Of a stretch of DNA of 6,697 bases, positions 1-5,717 are shown one piece after another (the stretch's first letter is position 1; each line of letters starts with the position of its first letter). The stretch is from positions 1-6,697 of the forward strand of contig JAUZQU010000058.1 in the NCBI GenBank assembly GCA_030950835.1, written 5' to 3'. The notes under the pieces were generated by a model. It made no database searches. It had not been told where the DNA came from and saw only the letters and a program-made list of their open reading frames with translations. Made by a program: the position numbers and the translations under genes. The stretch comes from Mariprofundaceae bacterium (lineage in GTDB: Bacteria; Pseudomonadota; Zetaproteobacteria; Mariprofundales; Mariprofundaceae).

Positions 1-358
1 AATTGCGTTCATGGTTTAAGCGAAAACATGACTCAAGCAAAAACTCGCGCTCTTCCGCCGAATACACGCCAGATGGACTGGCTAATTTATCCAACAAAGC
101 ATCAGGAATATGGTTAATATCGCCTTTCAACCAAGCTTGCAGTTGCAGCGTATAATCTTCGATTTGCTCTGTCAGCGAAGGTACATAATTGATCACTGCG
201 CGCGCACCATCTACTTGCTCAAGCAACACTGCCATATCAGTATAATCTTTGATGGCATGCAGATAAACCCAAGGCAAATGGTAATGCCCAGTATCGGCTT
301 CACGGTAAAACGGCTGGTGCATATGCCAGCAAAAAACAACGGATAACGGTTGGCTCAT
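1..358 (-). CDS. Glycoside hydrolase family 57 protein, N-terminal part (runs off the left edge)
   Basis: This is the first 119 codons of a minus-strand gene whose 3' end lies outside the window. The start is ATG at 358-356, preceded by a good Shine-Dalgarno AGGAG (369-365) six bases upstream. The N-terminus carries the GH57 signature: a beta-strand VVFCWHMHQPFYRE (residues 7-20) with the HxHQP-type motif at H12-H14-Q15-P16, then LPWVYLHAIKDYTDMA (28-43), the second conserved block of the family. GH57 enzymes are retaining alpha-glucan-active enzymes (amylase, 4-alpha-glucanotransferase, amylopullulanase or branching enzyme). The catalytic Glu and Asp lie further downstream and cannot be seen, so the exact activity cannot be assigned. 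No signal peptide is present, which suggests a cytoplasmic enzyme acting on storage glucan. It follows the waaF-like gene after 140 bases, and I could not find a convincing promoter of its own. Confidence 0.87.
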   Translation of the reverse strand, partial: MSQPLSVVFCWHMHQPFYREADTGHYHLPWVYLHAIKDYTDMAVLLEQVDGARAVINYVPSLTEQIEDYTLQLQAWLKGDINHIPDALLDKLASPSGVYSAEEREFLLESCFRLNHERN

Positions 359-498
359 GGTATACTCCTAGCGGCGCACTGTATCACTACACCATCTCAA
401 GGGTCACCTTTCTTTTTTAACACACCTTCCAAGCCCGAAAGCTTACCCCAGCCATCATCCCTCTGGGCAACGAATCATGCGCTCAAATAACACACTGC
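359..498. other. 140-base intergenic region between the waaF-like gene and the GH57 gene
   Basis: This gap contains the GH57 ribosome-binding site (365-369) and no full gene. On the minus strand, an open stretch without a start codon (474 down to a TGA at 399-397) lies in the same frame as the upstream glycosyltransferase after two stops. It reads FVAQRDDGWGKLSG and then LEGVLKKKGDP, which looks more protein-like than random sequence. A 15-codon GTG-started frame (502-455, MSSVLFERMIRCPEG) overlaps the waaF stop by four bases. A weak 5-bp stem CCCAG/CTGGG (447-451 with 463-467) has no T-tract and is not a credible terminator. No sigma-70-like promoter stands out. Confidence 0.4.
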
Positions 499-1473
499 TC
501 ACACCTTTTCTAACATCTTCAAACAAGCATCACGCACCATAGATGGCGGAATATTCACCATACAAGGATGCCCTTGCACATCACATTCCCGTTGCAAACA
601 CGGGCTACAATGCGCTGGTTGATAAAGCACTTCCACATGCTCTCCCGATGGTGAAGTTCGGGCGGGATTGGTGGCGCCAAACATACATACTGTAGGAATT
701 TGCATACCTGCTGCCACATGCATCAATCCTGAATCGTTGCACAACATCAATGCACTCACCGACACCAATTGTAAGGCTTGGCGTAACGATGTTTGCCCTG
801 CGGCATTCCAACAAGCCCCTTGGATATGCGAGGCACATATGTCAGCAATCTCACGTTCAGCAGGTGTACCCAAAATGACCACATCCCAACCTGCATCCGA
901 TAAATATGCCAAGACTTGGGCATACGCCAAAGCAGGATAACGCTTGGCAGCACCAAATTGTGCGCCAGGTGCTACACAAACAACACGTTTGCTGTTGATA
1001 CCATGTTCTTCCAATAATGTTCGTGCTGCTTCTTGCTCTTGGGGCGGGGTGCTGAGTTGCACTGCATCAAATGGTGTTTTTATACCATATTGTTGCAATA
1101 AATCTAAATAATAACCCCTATGGTGTTGCGACATCAAATCCACACGACTGGTATAAGGGTGCGTTAAGAAGATGCCTCTTCCCTCTTTGCGAAAACCTAT
1201 ACGTTGCTTAGCTCTAGCAGCAAAAGCTTGTAAGGCAGAACGCAAGCTGTTGGGAAATAGGAAGGTAGCATCGGCATGTTTCGGCATGGTTTCAACATAA
1301 GATATATCAGCATGATCCAAGTTCAAAAAGGGCAATAAATCATCCAACCAAGCCCTGCCAAACAATAGCAATTTGTCATCTTTTGCCGCCAGAGCAATCG
1401 CCCGCAAAGCAGGTTGCGCCATCACCACATCACCCAACCAATTGGGCGGCATCAATACCGTTGTTTTCGACAT
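499..1473 (-). CDS. waaF: ADP-heptose:LPS heptosyltransferase, WaaF-like (GT9 family)
   Basis: The 324-residue product belongs to glycosyltransferase family 9, which adds L-glycero-D-manno-heptose from ADP-heptose to the inner core of lipopolysaccharide on the cytoplasmic face of the inner membrane. The N-terminal motif PNWLGDVVMAQPALRAI (10-26) matches the WaaF acceptor-side start. The middle motif VAPGAQFGAAKRYP (167-180) closely resembles the E. coli WaaF FCPGAEFGPAKRWP block, and NDSGLMHVAAG (246-256) is the GT9 nucleotide-sugar site. The C-terminal cysteine cluster C289-x2-C292-x4-C297-x6-C304 is common in this family. ATG is preceded by GGGGG (1483-1479) five bases upstream, and its A directly follows the TAG of the methyltransferase gene, so the two are surely co-transcribed. 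Heptosyltransferase II is the best call; heptosyltransferase III or another GT9 transferase remains possible because no other core genes are in view. Confidence 0.85.
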   Translation of the reverse strand: MSKTTVLMPPNWLGDVVMAQPALRAIALAAKDDKLLLFGRAWLDDLLPFLNLDHADISYVETMPKHADATFLFPNSLRSALQAFAARAKQRIGFRKEGRGIFLTHPYTSRVDLMSQHHRGYYLDLLQQYGIKTPFDAVQLSTPPQEQEAARTLLEEHGINSKRVVCVAPGAQFGAAKRYPALAYAQVLAYLSDAGWDVVILGTPAEREIADICASHIQGACWNAAGQTSLRQALQLVSVSALMLCNDSGLMHVAAGMQIPTVCMFGATNPARTSPSGEHVEVLYQPAHCSPCLQRECDVQGHPCMVNIPPSMVRDACLKMLEKV

Positions 1474-2295
1474 CTAATCCCCCTTTTGTTTGCGTTGGCA
1501 GACAAACATCCACTCTTGGCGCAAAGACAAACTACGCAAACCTGTTTTTAATTTATAAGCTGCAGTAAGTTCAAAGTGTCTACTCAAACTATGCACAAAA
1601 CCTTGACGTGTATAACTGTATAAACGATTTAAACCTGGTAAGCTGGGAAGAAAGTGCGCACAAAACACATGTAATTTTGCCAACCATGTTGGCCATAAAT
1701 CCATACTCACCATAAACACACCATCATGACTTAAATAGTCTGCCACATGGTTTAAAACCAGCTCAGGATTATGTACATCACTTAATACATTCAGACAAAG
1801 CACCATATCATAATTGTCTTCAGGTAAATCCACTTCTTCTGCCATCAAAGCAAGGTAGGTTGATTTTTCAGGTAAGGTTGCAGGAAACAAACGCCTATAA
1901 TCATCCATTAAAGGATCAACATAGGTTTTTTTGCCTTGATCTACATATTGTGCTGTACATACAGGGCCACAACCGAACTCCAAGATTTGCAGTTTGTCCG
2001 CAGCTACAGCAAGTGTGCTAAGGTGTTTTTGTAATAAAGGGACATACATATGTTGGACGAAGTTTTGACGCAATGATAATTCATCTTTTTGTTGCAACCA
2101 ATACAGGTATTCTCGTTTTTGATACACCATCCAGCGTTGTTTACTCACCGCATGGTAAAATGCTCTATGTTGCGATGTGGAACCATCTTTTTTTTTCAGA
2201 CCACCCGCTTGTGACAAGTCCGCTTGCAACAACGCTTCATGAATAAGGTTTGTTTGCATGATATTTTCTTGGGTAAGATGCTTACTTTCTGCCAT
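1474..2295 (-). CDS. Class I SAM-dependent methyltransferase, substrate unknown
   Basis: The protein is 273 residues from the first ATG. The Rossmann motif I is LQILEFGCGPVCTA (102-115), with FGCGP at 107-111 binding S-adenosylmethionine. An acidic residue near the end of strand 2 (D127 in YVDPLMDDY) would contact the ribose. The stretch YDMVLCLNVLSDVHNPELVL (162-181) is the motif II/III region of Methyltransf_11-type enzymes. Residues 1-100 are a mostly polar, helix-rich extension of unknown role. It abuts the waaF-like gene without spacing, so a role in methylating a surface glycan or LPS precursor is plausible but inferred. Neither possible start has a convincing Shine-Dalgarno: ATG 2295 follows a TATAAA box by 11 bases, and ATG 2259 (residue 13) has only a weak AAGA. 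A run of nine A encodes K34-K36. Confidence 0.8.
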   Translation of the reverse strand: MAESKHLTQENIMQTNLIHEALLQADLSQAGGLKKKDGSTSQHRAFYHAVSKQRWMVYQKREYLYWLQQKDELSLRQNFVQHMYVPLLQKHLSTLAVAADKLQILEFGCGPVCTAQYVDQGKKTYVDPLMDDYRRLFPATLPEKSTYLALMAEEVDLPEDNYDMVLCLNVLSDVHNPELVLNHVADYLSHDGVFMVSMDLWPTWLAKLHVFCAHFLPSLPGLNRLYSYTRQGFVHSLSRHFELTAAYKLKTGLRSLSLRQEWMFVCQRKQKGD

Positions 2296-2306
2296 AGAAA
2301 GCCAAG

Positions 2307-2312
2307 TTTATA
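2307..2312 (-). promoter_or_regulatory. Possible -10 box (TATAAA) of the methyltransferase/waaF unit
   Basis: The hexamer TATAAA on the minus strand sits 11 bases before the first ATG of the methyltransferase, and between that gene and the pet terminator, where a new promoter would be needed. Initiation seven bases past the box would give a leader of about five bases. No good -35 hexamer is found at 16-18 bases; TTTAGA lies 20 bases upstream. This is a weak call. Confidence 0.3.
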
Positions 2313-2335
2313 CAGCTTTTCCACATTTAGCATCT

Positions 2336-2370
2336 AAAAACAAAAACGCCCGCGCAAAGCGCAGGCGTTT
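2336..2370 (-). terminator. Rho-independent terminator of the petABC operon
   Basis: The arms AAACGCC (2344-2350) and GGCGTTT (2364-2370) form a 7-bp stem. It continues after one C/A mismatch with GCGC/GCGC (2352-2355, 2359-2362) around an AAA loop. In the minus direction the stem is followed by TTTTTGTTTTT (complement of 2346-2336). It begins 32 bases past the petC stop codon and precedes the methyltransferase start, so it separates the bc1 operon from the envelope genes. The stem's A-rich left flank is not matched by a T-tract on the right, so it should act mainly on minus-strand transcription. Confidence 0.9.
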
Positions 2371-2402
2371 CATCATCTTTCAAGTTAAAAACGATTTAAG
2401 AT

Positions 2403-3092
2403 TTAATGGACATCTTTCCACACTTCACGTTTCAACAAAAATAAGACCAATGTCAACAACAACAGAAATCCCATCACATAAACACCCAAATCACGGCGTG
2501 TGTTTTGATGTGGATCAGCAATGAACTCCAAGAATGCAGACACATCATGTGCTTGCTGCTCAAGTTCAGCTGTATCTTCAGCATCATGGTCTAACCAGCC
2601 CAATGGGTCGGGCATGGCAGTACGATTTCCTGGGAAATATGTATTGTAGTTACCATCATCAACTCTACCACTTTCATCATGCGCATAACCCGTCAAGAGA
2701 GAGTAGATATAATCAACCCCACCACGACGACCAGGCACAACCAAAGAAAGGTCTGGCGGAACTTTACCATACGATTCAACCGCATCTTCAGGCGCAAGTT
2801 CTGTATGTAAACCAGAAGAAAGTGCGTTATCACCACGAAATTCATCCGCCATTGCACGGCTAATGCCCAACTCAGGATAATCCATCAGACCTTTGTAGGT
2901 GATATACTTTGCAGAGTGACAACCCATACATGTATCGGTAAATACCGTAAGACCACGCAACAACTGCGCTTGGCTGGTTACATCCGTGTCCGCATGTTTA
3001 AAAACCATGCCTCCACCAGAAGCAAAAGCCAAACCCGATGTCAACATCGCCACACATGCCGCAGCACTTAATAAAATACTTTTTAATTTCAT
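2403..3092 (-). CDS. petC: Cytochrome c1 subunit of the cytochrome bc1 complex
   Basis: This 229-residue c-type cytochrome takes electrons from the Rieske protein and passes them to a soluble or membrane cytochrome c in the periplasm. An Sec signal peptide spans residues 1-24 (hydrophobic core ILLSAAACVAMLTSG). The heme attachment site is C55-M-G-C58-H59. PPDLSLVVPGRRGGVDYIY (112-130) is the conserved c1 block, and NRTAM160PDPL holds the probable axial Met160. A single C-terminal membrane anchor (about 203-220) is followed by the typical tail KREVWKDVH. ATG 3092 is chosen because it starts the signal peptide and has GGAGGG (3106-3101) eight bases upstream; a longer reading starting further upstream would run back into petB. 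It begins one base after the petB stop codon, so translation is probably coupled. Confidence 0.95.
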   Translation of the reverse strand: MKLKSILLSAAACVAMLTSGLAFASGGGMVFKHADTDVTSQAQLLRGLTVFTDTCMGCHSAKYITYKGLMDYPELGISRAMADEFRGDNALSSGLHTELAPEDAVESYGKVPPDLSLVVPGRRGGVDYIYSLLTGYAHDESGRVDDGNYNTYFPGNRTAMPDPLGWLDHDAEDTAELEQQAHDVSAFLEFIADPHQNTRRDLGVYVMGFLLLLTLVLFLLKREVWKDVH

Positions 3093-3093
3093 C

Positions 3094-4317
3094 TTACACT
3101 CCCTCCGGCAATGCTTTTGTTTTCTCAAACTTCGGCAAGAATGGTAAAGCAAGGAAGAAGGCGAAGTAATAGAATGTCGCAATCGTACCCGCTATTTTCG
3201 TCGCCTCGGTAGTGGTCGTATGTCCACAATAACCAAGCACAATCACGTCAATAAAGAACATGATCACCATGCCTTGATATACAGGACGGTAACGCGCTGA
3301 ACGCACAGGTGAACGATCCAAGAATGGATAAACAAACAAAATCGCCAACGATGCACCCATAAAGGCAATGCCCACTAATTTCACTTCAAATACACGCAAG
3401 ATGGTGTACCAAGGTGTTAAATACCACACTGGTGCAATATGCGCTGGTGTTTGCAATGGATCTGCTGGCAAATAGTTGTCCACTTCGATGAAGTAACCGC
3501 CCATTTGTGGGTTAAAGAACACGATATACATGTACAGCATCAAAAATGCCGATACAGCAAACGCATCTTTCATGGTCACATAAGGATGGAACATCACCAC
3601 ATTCTTCGGATCATTTTGATCCAAATCAATACCATCAGGGTTGTTCGAGTGTACTGGATGCAAGGCATGCATATGCCCACCACCAATCGCCCCCAACAAC
3701 AATGGGAACAGATAATGCAAAGAGAAGAAACGATTCAACGTGGGATCACCCACCGAGAAACCACCCATCAATAGTTGACCAATCAAATCACCCAACACAG
3801 GTACTGCGCCGAATAAGTTGGTAATCACGGTTGCACCCCAGAAAGACATTTGACCCCAAGGCAACAAATAACCGAAAAATGCAGCGCCTTGCATAATCAA
3901 CAAAATCACTACGCCCATAATCCAAATCAGCTCACGCGGCTCTTTATACGAACCATAATACATGCCTCTACCCATATGGATATACACCACAAGGAAGAAC
4001 ATAGACGCGCCAACTGCATGCACATAACGCAGCAACCAACCAAAATTCACATCACGCATAATGCGTTCTACCGAATCAAAAGCGACCGAGAAACCACCTG
4101 CTGTAAGTTCAGCACTTGGTTTGTAATACATCGCCAAGAAAATGCCTGTGACAATTTGCAAAATCAATACAAACATCGCAATGGCACCAAATACCCACAT
4201 CCAATTCAAGTTTTTCGGCGCAGGGTATTCAGTCAGTTGCGATTTAATAATCGCTTCTGCACCCGTACGGCGGTCAACCCAAGCAAACAACTTCGTTTTC
4301 ATGATTGTTTCTAACAC
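3094..4317 (-). CDS. petB: Cytochrome b subunit of the cytochrome bc1 complex
   Basis: This is a full-length bc1-type cytochrome b with eight hydrophobic membrane segments, holding hemes bL and bH and both quinone sites. Numbering from the ATG at 4302, heme ligands are H95 and H109 (helix B) and H196 and H210 (helix D). Both pairs are 14 residues apart, which marks the bc1 rather than the b6f type. GYLLPWGQMSFWGATV (144-159) is the conserved Qo-side block. The ef-loop motif is P291-V-W-Y294, where most bc1 complexes have PEWY. GTG 4317 is taken as the start because GGGGG (4327-4323) lies five bases upstream, the same arrangement as in the waaF-like gene; this gives 407 residues. ATG 4302 (402 residues) fits family length equally well but lacks a ribosome-binding site. 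An upstream TTG at 4335 would overlap petA and is unlikely. Confidence 0.95.
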   Translation of the reverse strand: MLETIMKTKLFAWVDRRTGAEAIIKSQLTEYPAPKNLNWMWVFGAIAMFVLILQIVTGIFLAMYYKPSAELTAGGFSVAFDSVERIMRDVNFGWLLRYVHAVGASMFFLVVYIHMGRGMYYGSYKEPRELIWIMGVVILLIMQGAAFFGYLLPWGQMSFWGATVITNLFGAVPVLGDLIGQLLMGGFSVGDPTLNRFFSLHYLFPLLLGAIGGGHMHALHPVHSNNPDGIDLDQNDPKNVVMFHPYVTMKDAFAVSAFLMLYMYIVFFNPQMGGYFIEVDNYLPADPLQTPAHIAPVWYLTPWYTILRVFEVKLVGIAFMGASLAILFVYPFLDRSPVRSARYRPVYQGMVIMFFIDVIVLGYCGHTTTTEATKIAGTIATFYYFAFFLALPFLPKFEKTKALPEGV

Positions 4318-4322
4318 AATAT

Positions 4323-4327
4323 CCCCC
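4323..4327 (-). promoter_or_regulatory. Shine-Dalgarno GGGGG that favours the petB GTG start
   Basis: AAGGGGGAT on the minus strand overlaps the petA stop codon (TAA, 4330-4328) and ends five bases before GTG 4317. The same AAGGGGGAT with the same five-base gap precedes the ATG of the waaF-like gene (GGGGG at 1483-1479). It would be 20 bases from ATG 4302, too far to serve it. Confidence 0.55.
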
Positions 4328-4927
4328 TTAACCAATCACTACAGTAGTGTCGCCAGTATATTTATACGGCATCACATGTAGGTTATCTGGCGCAGGTGAT
4401 CCTTTCACCACACGCGCTGAAAGATCATAAAGCGAGTTATGACAAGGACAATGCCAGCCACCCTGCCAATCCGAAGGCACAGAATCGCCCCACTCTGTAC
4501 GACCTTTGCTTGGTTTGTATAAAGGAATACAACCCAAATGCGTACAACTGGCAATCGCAATTAAATACTCAGGTTTGATAGAGCGTGTTTTGCGTTGCTC
4601 TGCTGTTTTCATCCATTCTGCTGAAACCGCTTCAATGGATTCAGAGTTGGGATCTTTTAATTGATCGTCTTGCCCGTCAAGTTGCGCTAACAACTCTGGC
4701 GTACGATGCGTTACAAACACAGGTTTACCCTGCCAAGTAATCACTACCATTTGTCCCACAGCAACAGTAGCAACATCGAATTCCGTTGTAGCTGCTGCTA
4801 ATGTATCCGCAGCAGGCAACATACTTCCTAAAAATGGCACCGCCGTAGCCGCTCCAGCCACTGCACCTAAACCGCCTGCAGCAACGTAGAGAAAATTACG
4901 CCGAGAATGATCTGTTTGATCTGTCAT
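4328..4927 (-). CDS. petA: Rieske iron-sulfur subunit of the cytochrome bc1 complex
   Basis: The 199-residue protein carries the 2Fe-2S cluster that oxidises quinol at the Qo site and reduces cytochrome c1. The N-terminus has a twin-arginine motif (SRRNFL, 8-13) followed by a hydrophobic segment (about 14-36), typical of a Tat-exported protein kept as a membrane anchor. Box I is C128-T-H130-L-G-C133 and box II is C160-P-C162-H163-N164-S165-L-Y167-D168. By comparison with the bovine protein, C128, H130, C160 and H163 ligate the cluster and C133-C162 form the disulfide. S165 and Y167, which tune the potential, are kept, but N164 replaces the usual glycine, and SAR replaces SGR just after. The start ATG has AGGAGG (4942-4937) nine bases upstream. 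It is the first of petABC and follows rpe by 58 bases. Confidence 0.95.
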   Translation of the reverse strand: MTDQTDHSRRNFLYVAAGGLGAVAGAATAVPFLGSMLPAADTLAAATTEFDVATVAVGQMVVITWQGKPVFVTHRTPELLAQLDGQDDQLKDPNSESIEAVSAEWMKTAEQRKTRSIKPEYLIAIASCTHLGCIPLYKPSKGRTEWGDSVPSDWQGGWHCPCHNSLYDLSARVVKGSPAPDNLHVMPYKYTGDTTVVIG

Positions 4928-4952
4928 TTTTCCCTTCCTCCTCTTGATATCA

Positions 4953-4980
4953 TAAACAACCGAAACTGTTTACTTGTTTA
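4953..4980. repeat. Cluster of TGTTTA half-sites between rpe and petA
   Basis: Three copies of one hexamer lie in the 58-base gap: TAAACA at 4953-4958 (inverted), TGTTTA at 4967-4972 and TGTTTA at 4975-4980. The first two form a perfect 6-bp inverted repeat with an 8-base centre, and the last two are direct repeats eight bases apart. The rightmost copy overlaps the palindrome GTTTAAAC (4976-4983). A TATGAT hexamer (minus, 4954-4949) follows, but no matching -35 is visible. The cluster may be an operator, or an RNA hairpin before petA, or chance in an AT-rich spacer. Confidence 0.35.
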
Positions 4981-4985
4981 AACTT

Positions 4986-5651
4986 TTAAGCTTTTTCCGC
5001 CAAAGCACGTAGACCTGCAATCGCAGCTTTCACATCAGGTGTGTTATACACCGCAGAACCCGCTACAAAAGCATTCGCGCCTGCACTAGACACTTCTTCA
5101 ATCGTTTTAGGGCTTACACCACCATCTACATGGATATAAGCATCCGAACCCACAGCATCCAACATGGCGCGTGTTTCTTTAATTTTGTCCGTCACAGCAT
5201 GGATATAAGATTGTCCACCATAACCAGGGTTCACACTCATCAACAACACCAAATCCGTACAATGAAGTACGTTTTTAATCGTTGAAACAGGTGTAGATGG
5301 ACATAAAGCAACACCTGCTTTACAACCCAAAGAGCGAATCAATTGCAGTGTACGCTCTAAATGTACACAAGCTTCTTGATGCACAGTAATCATATCTGCG
5401 CCAGCTTTGGCAAACGCTTCTACTTGCGTTTCAGGGTGTTCCACCATCAAGTGAACATCCATCACTTTTTTAGTGTGTGGGCGAATCGCCTTGACGATAT
5501 TATCACCAATGGTGATTGGTGGCACAAATGTACCATCCATCACATCGACGTGAACCCAGTCACATCCACCATCATCAATGGCTTTAATTTCTTTTTCTAA
5601 GTTGGCAAAGTCTGCCGATAAAATTGAAGGAGCTATATATACTTTTTTCAT
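4986..5651 (-). CDS. rpe: Ribulose-phosphate 3-epimerase
   Basis: The 221-residue TIM-barrel enzyme interconverts D-ribulose 5-phosphate and D-xylulose 5-phosphate in the pentose phosphate pathway, and in the Calvin cycle where present. The family motifs are all there: APSILSADF (7-15) with S9, WVH34VD36VMDGTFVPP (32-45), DVH67LMV (65-70), NPGYGGQ (141-147; F is more usual at the Y) and HVD176GGV (174-179). H34, D36, H67 and D176 are the metal ligands, with D36 and D176 as the acid/base pair. Length is normal. ATG 5651 is the only reasonable start because the first barrel strand begins four codons later, yet it has no Shine-Dalgarno. It lies 66 bases after the LysR gene and 58 bases before petA, all on one strand, so readthrough into petABC is possible. 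Confidence 0.96.
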   Translation of the reverse strand: MKKVYIAPSILSADFANLEKEIKAIDDGGCDWVHVDVMDGTFVPPITIGDNIVKAIRPHTKKVMDVHLMVEHPETQVEAFAKAGADMITVHQEACVHLERTLQLIRSLGCKAGVALCPSTPVSTIKNVLHCTDLVLLMSVNPGYGGQSYIHAVTDKIKETRAMLDAVGSDAYIHVDGGVSPKTIEEVSSAGANAFVAGSAVYNTPDVKAAIAGLRALAEKA

Positions 5652-5659
5652 AGGGCGAA

Positions 5660-5688
5660 TTTATAACGTTTTTTATCAACATCGTCCA
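5660..5688 (-). promoter_or_regulatory. Predicted rpe promoter giving an almost leaderless transcript
   Basis: On the minus strand, TGGACG (5688-5683, four of six matches to TTGACA) and TATAAA (5665-5660) are 17 bases apart. Initiation seven bases past the -10 box falls near 5653, two bases before the rpe ATG at 5651. The bases just after the box (TTCGCCC) are GC-rich, as in discriminators of growth-rate-controlled promoters. This agrees with the missing Shine-Dalgarno of rpe. The promoter is inferred from sequence only. Confidence 0.45.
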
Positions 5689-5717
5689 GCAATGATTAAC
5701 GTTAGATGAAGAAAACA

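Noticed and set aside
110..346. Plus-strand open frame of 78 codons
   Set aside because: It lies wholly antisense to the GH57 N-terminus, which has clear family motifs and a ribosome-binding site.
447..467. Hairpin after the waaF-like gene as a terminator
   Set aside because: The stem is only 5 bp with an 11-base loop and no T-tract follows it on the minus strand.
359..498. Riboswitch or structured leader before GH57
   Set aside because: I compared it by eye with cyclic-di-GMP, glycine, THF and SAM leader consensus elements and found no match.
3093..3182. Longer petC starting at 3182
   Set aside because: This would overlap petB by 89 bases and put a polar, Cys- and Arg-rich stretch before a normal signal peptide; ATG 3092 has a good ribosome-binding site.
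3850..4314. Plus-strand open frame of 154 codons
   Set aside because: It is antisense to cytochrome b; the translation is rich in His, Asn and Gln as expected for a shadow of a membrane-protein gene and has no recognisable domain.
5697..5704. TAACGTTA palindrome between the LysR gene and rpe
   Set aside because: An 8-base AT-rich palindrome in a short spacer is easily chance; no second arm or partner site supports it as an operator.
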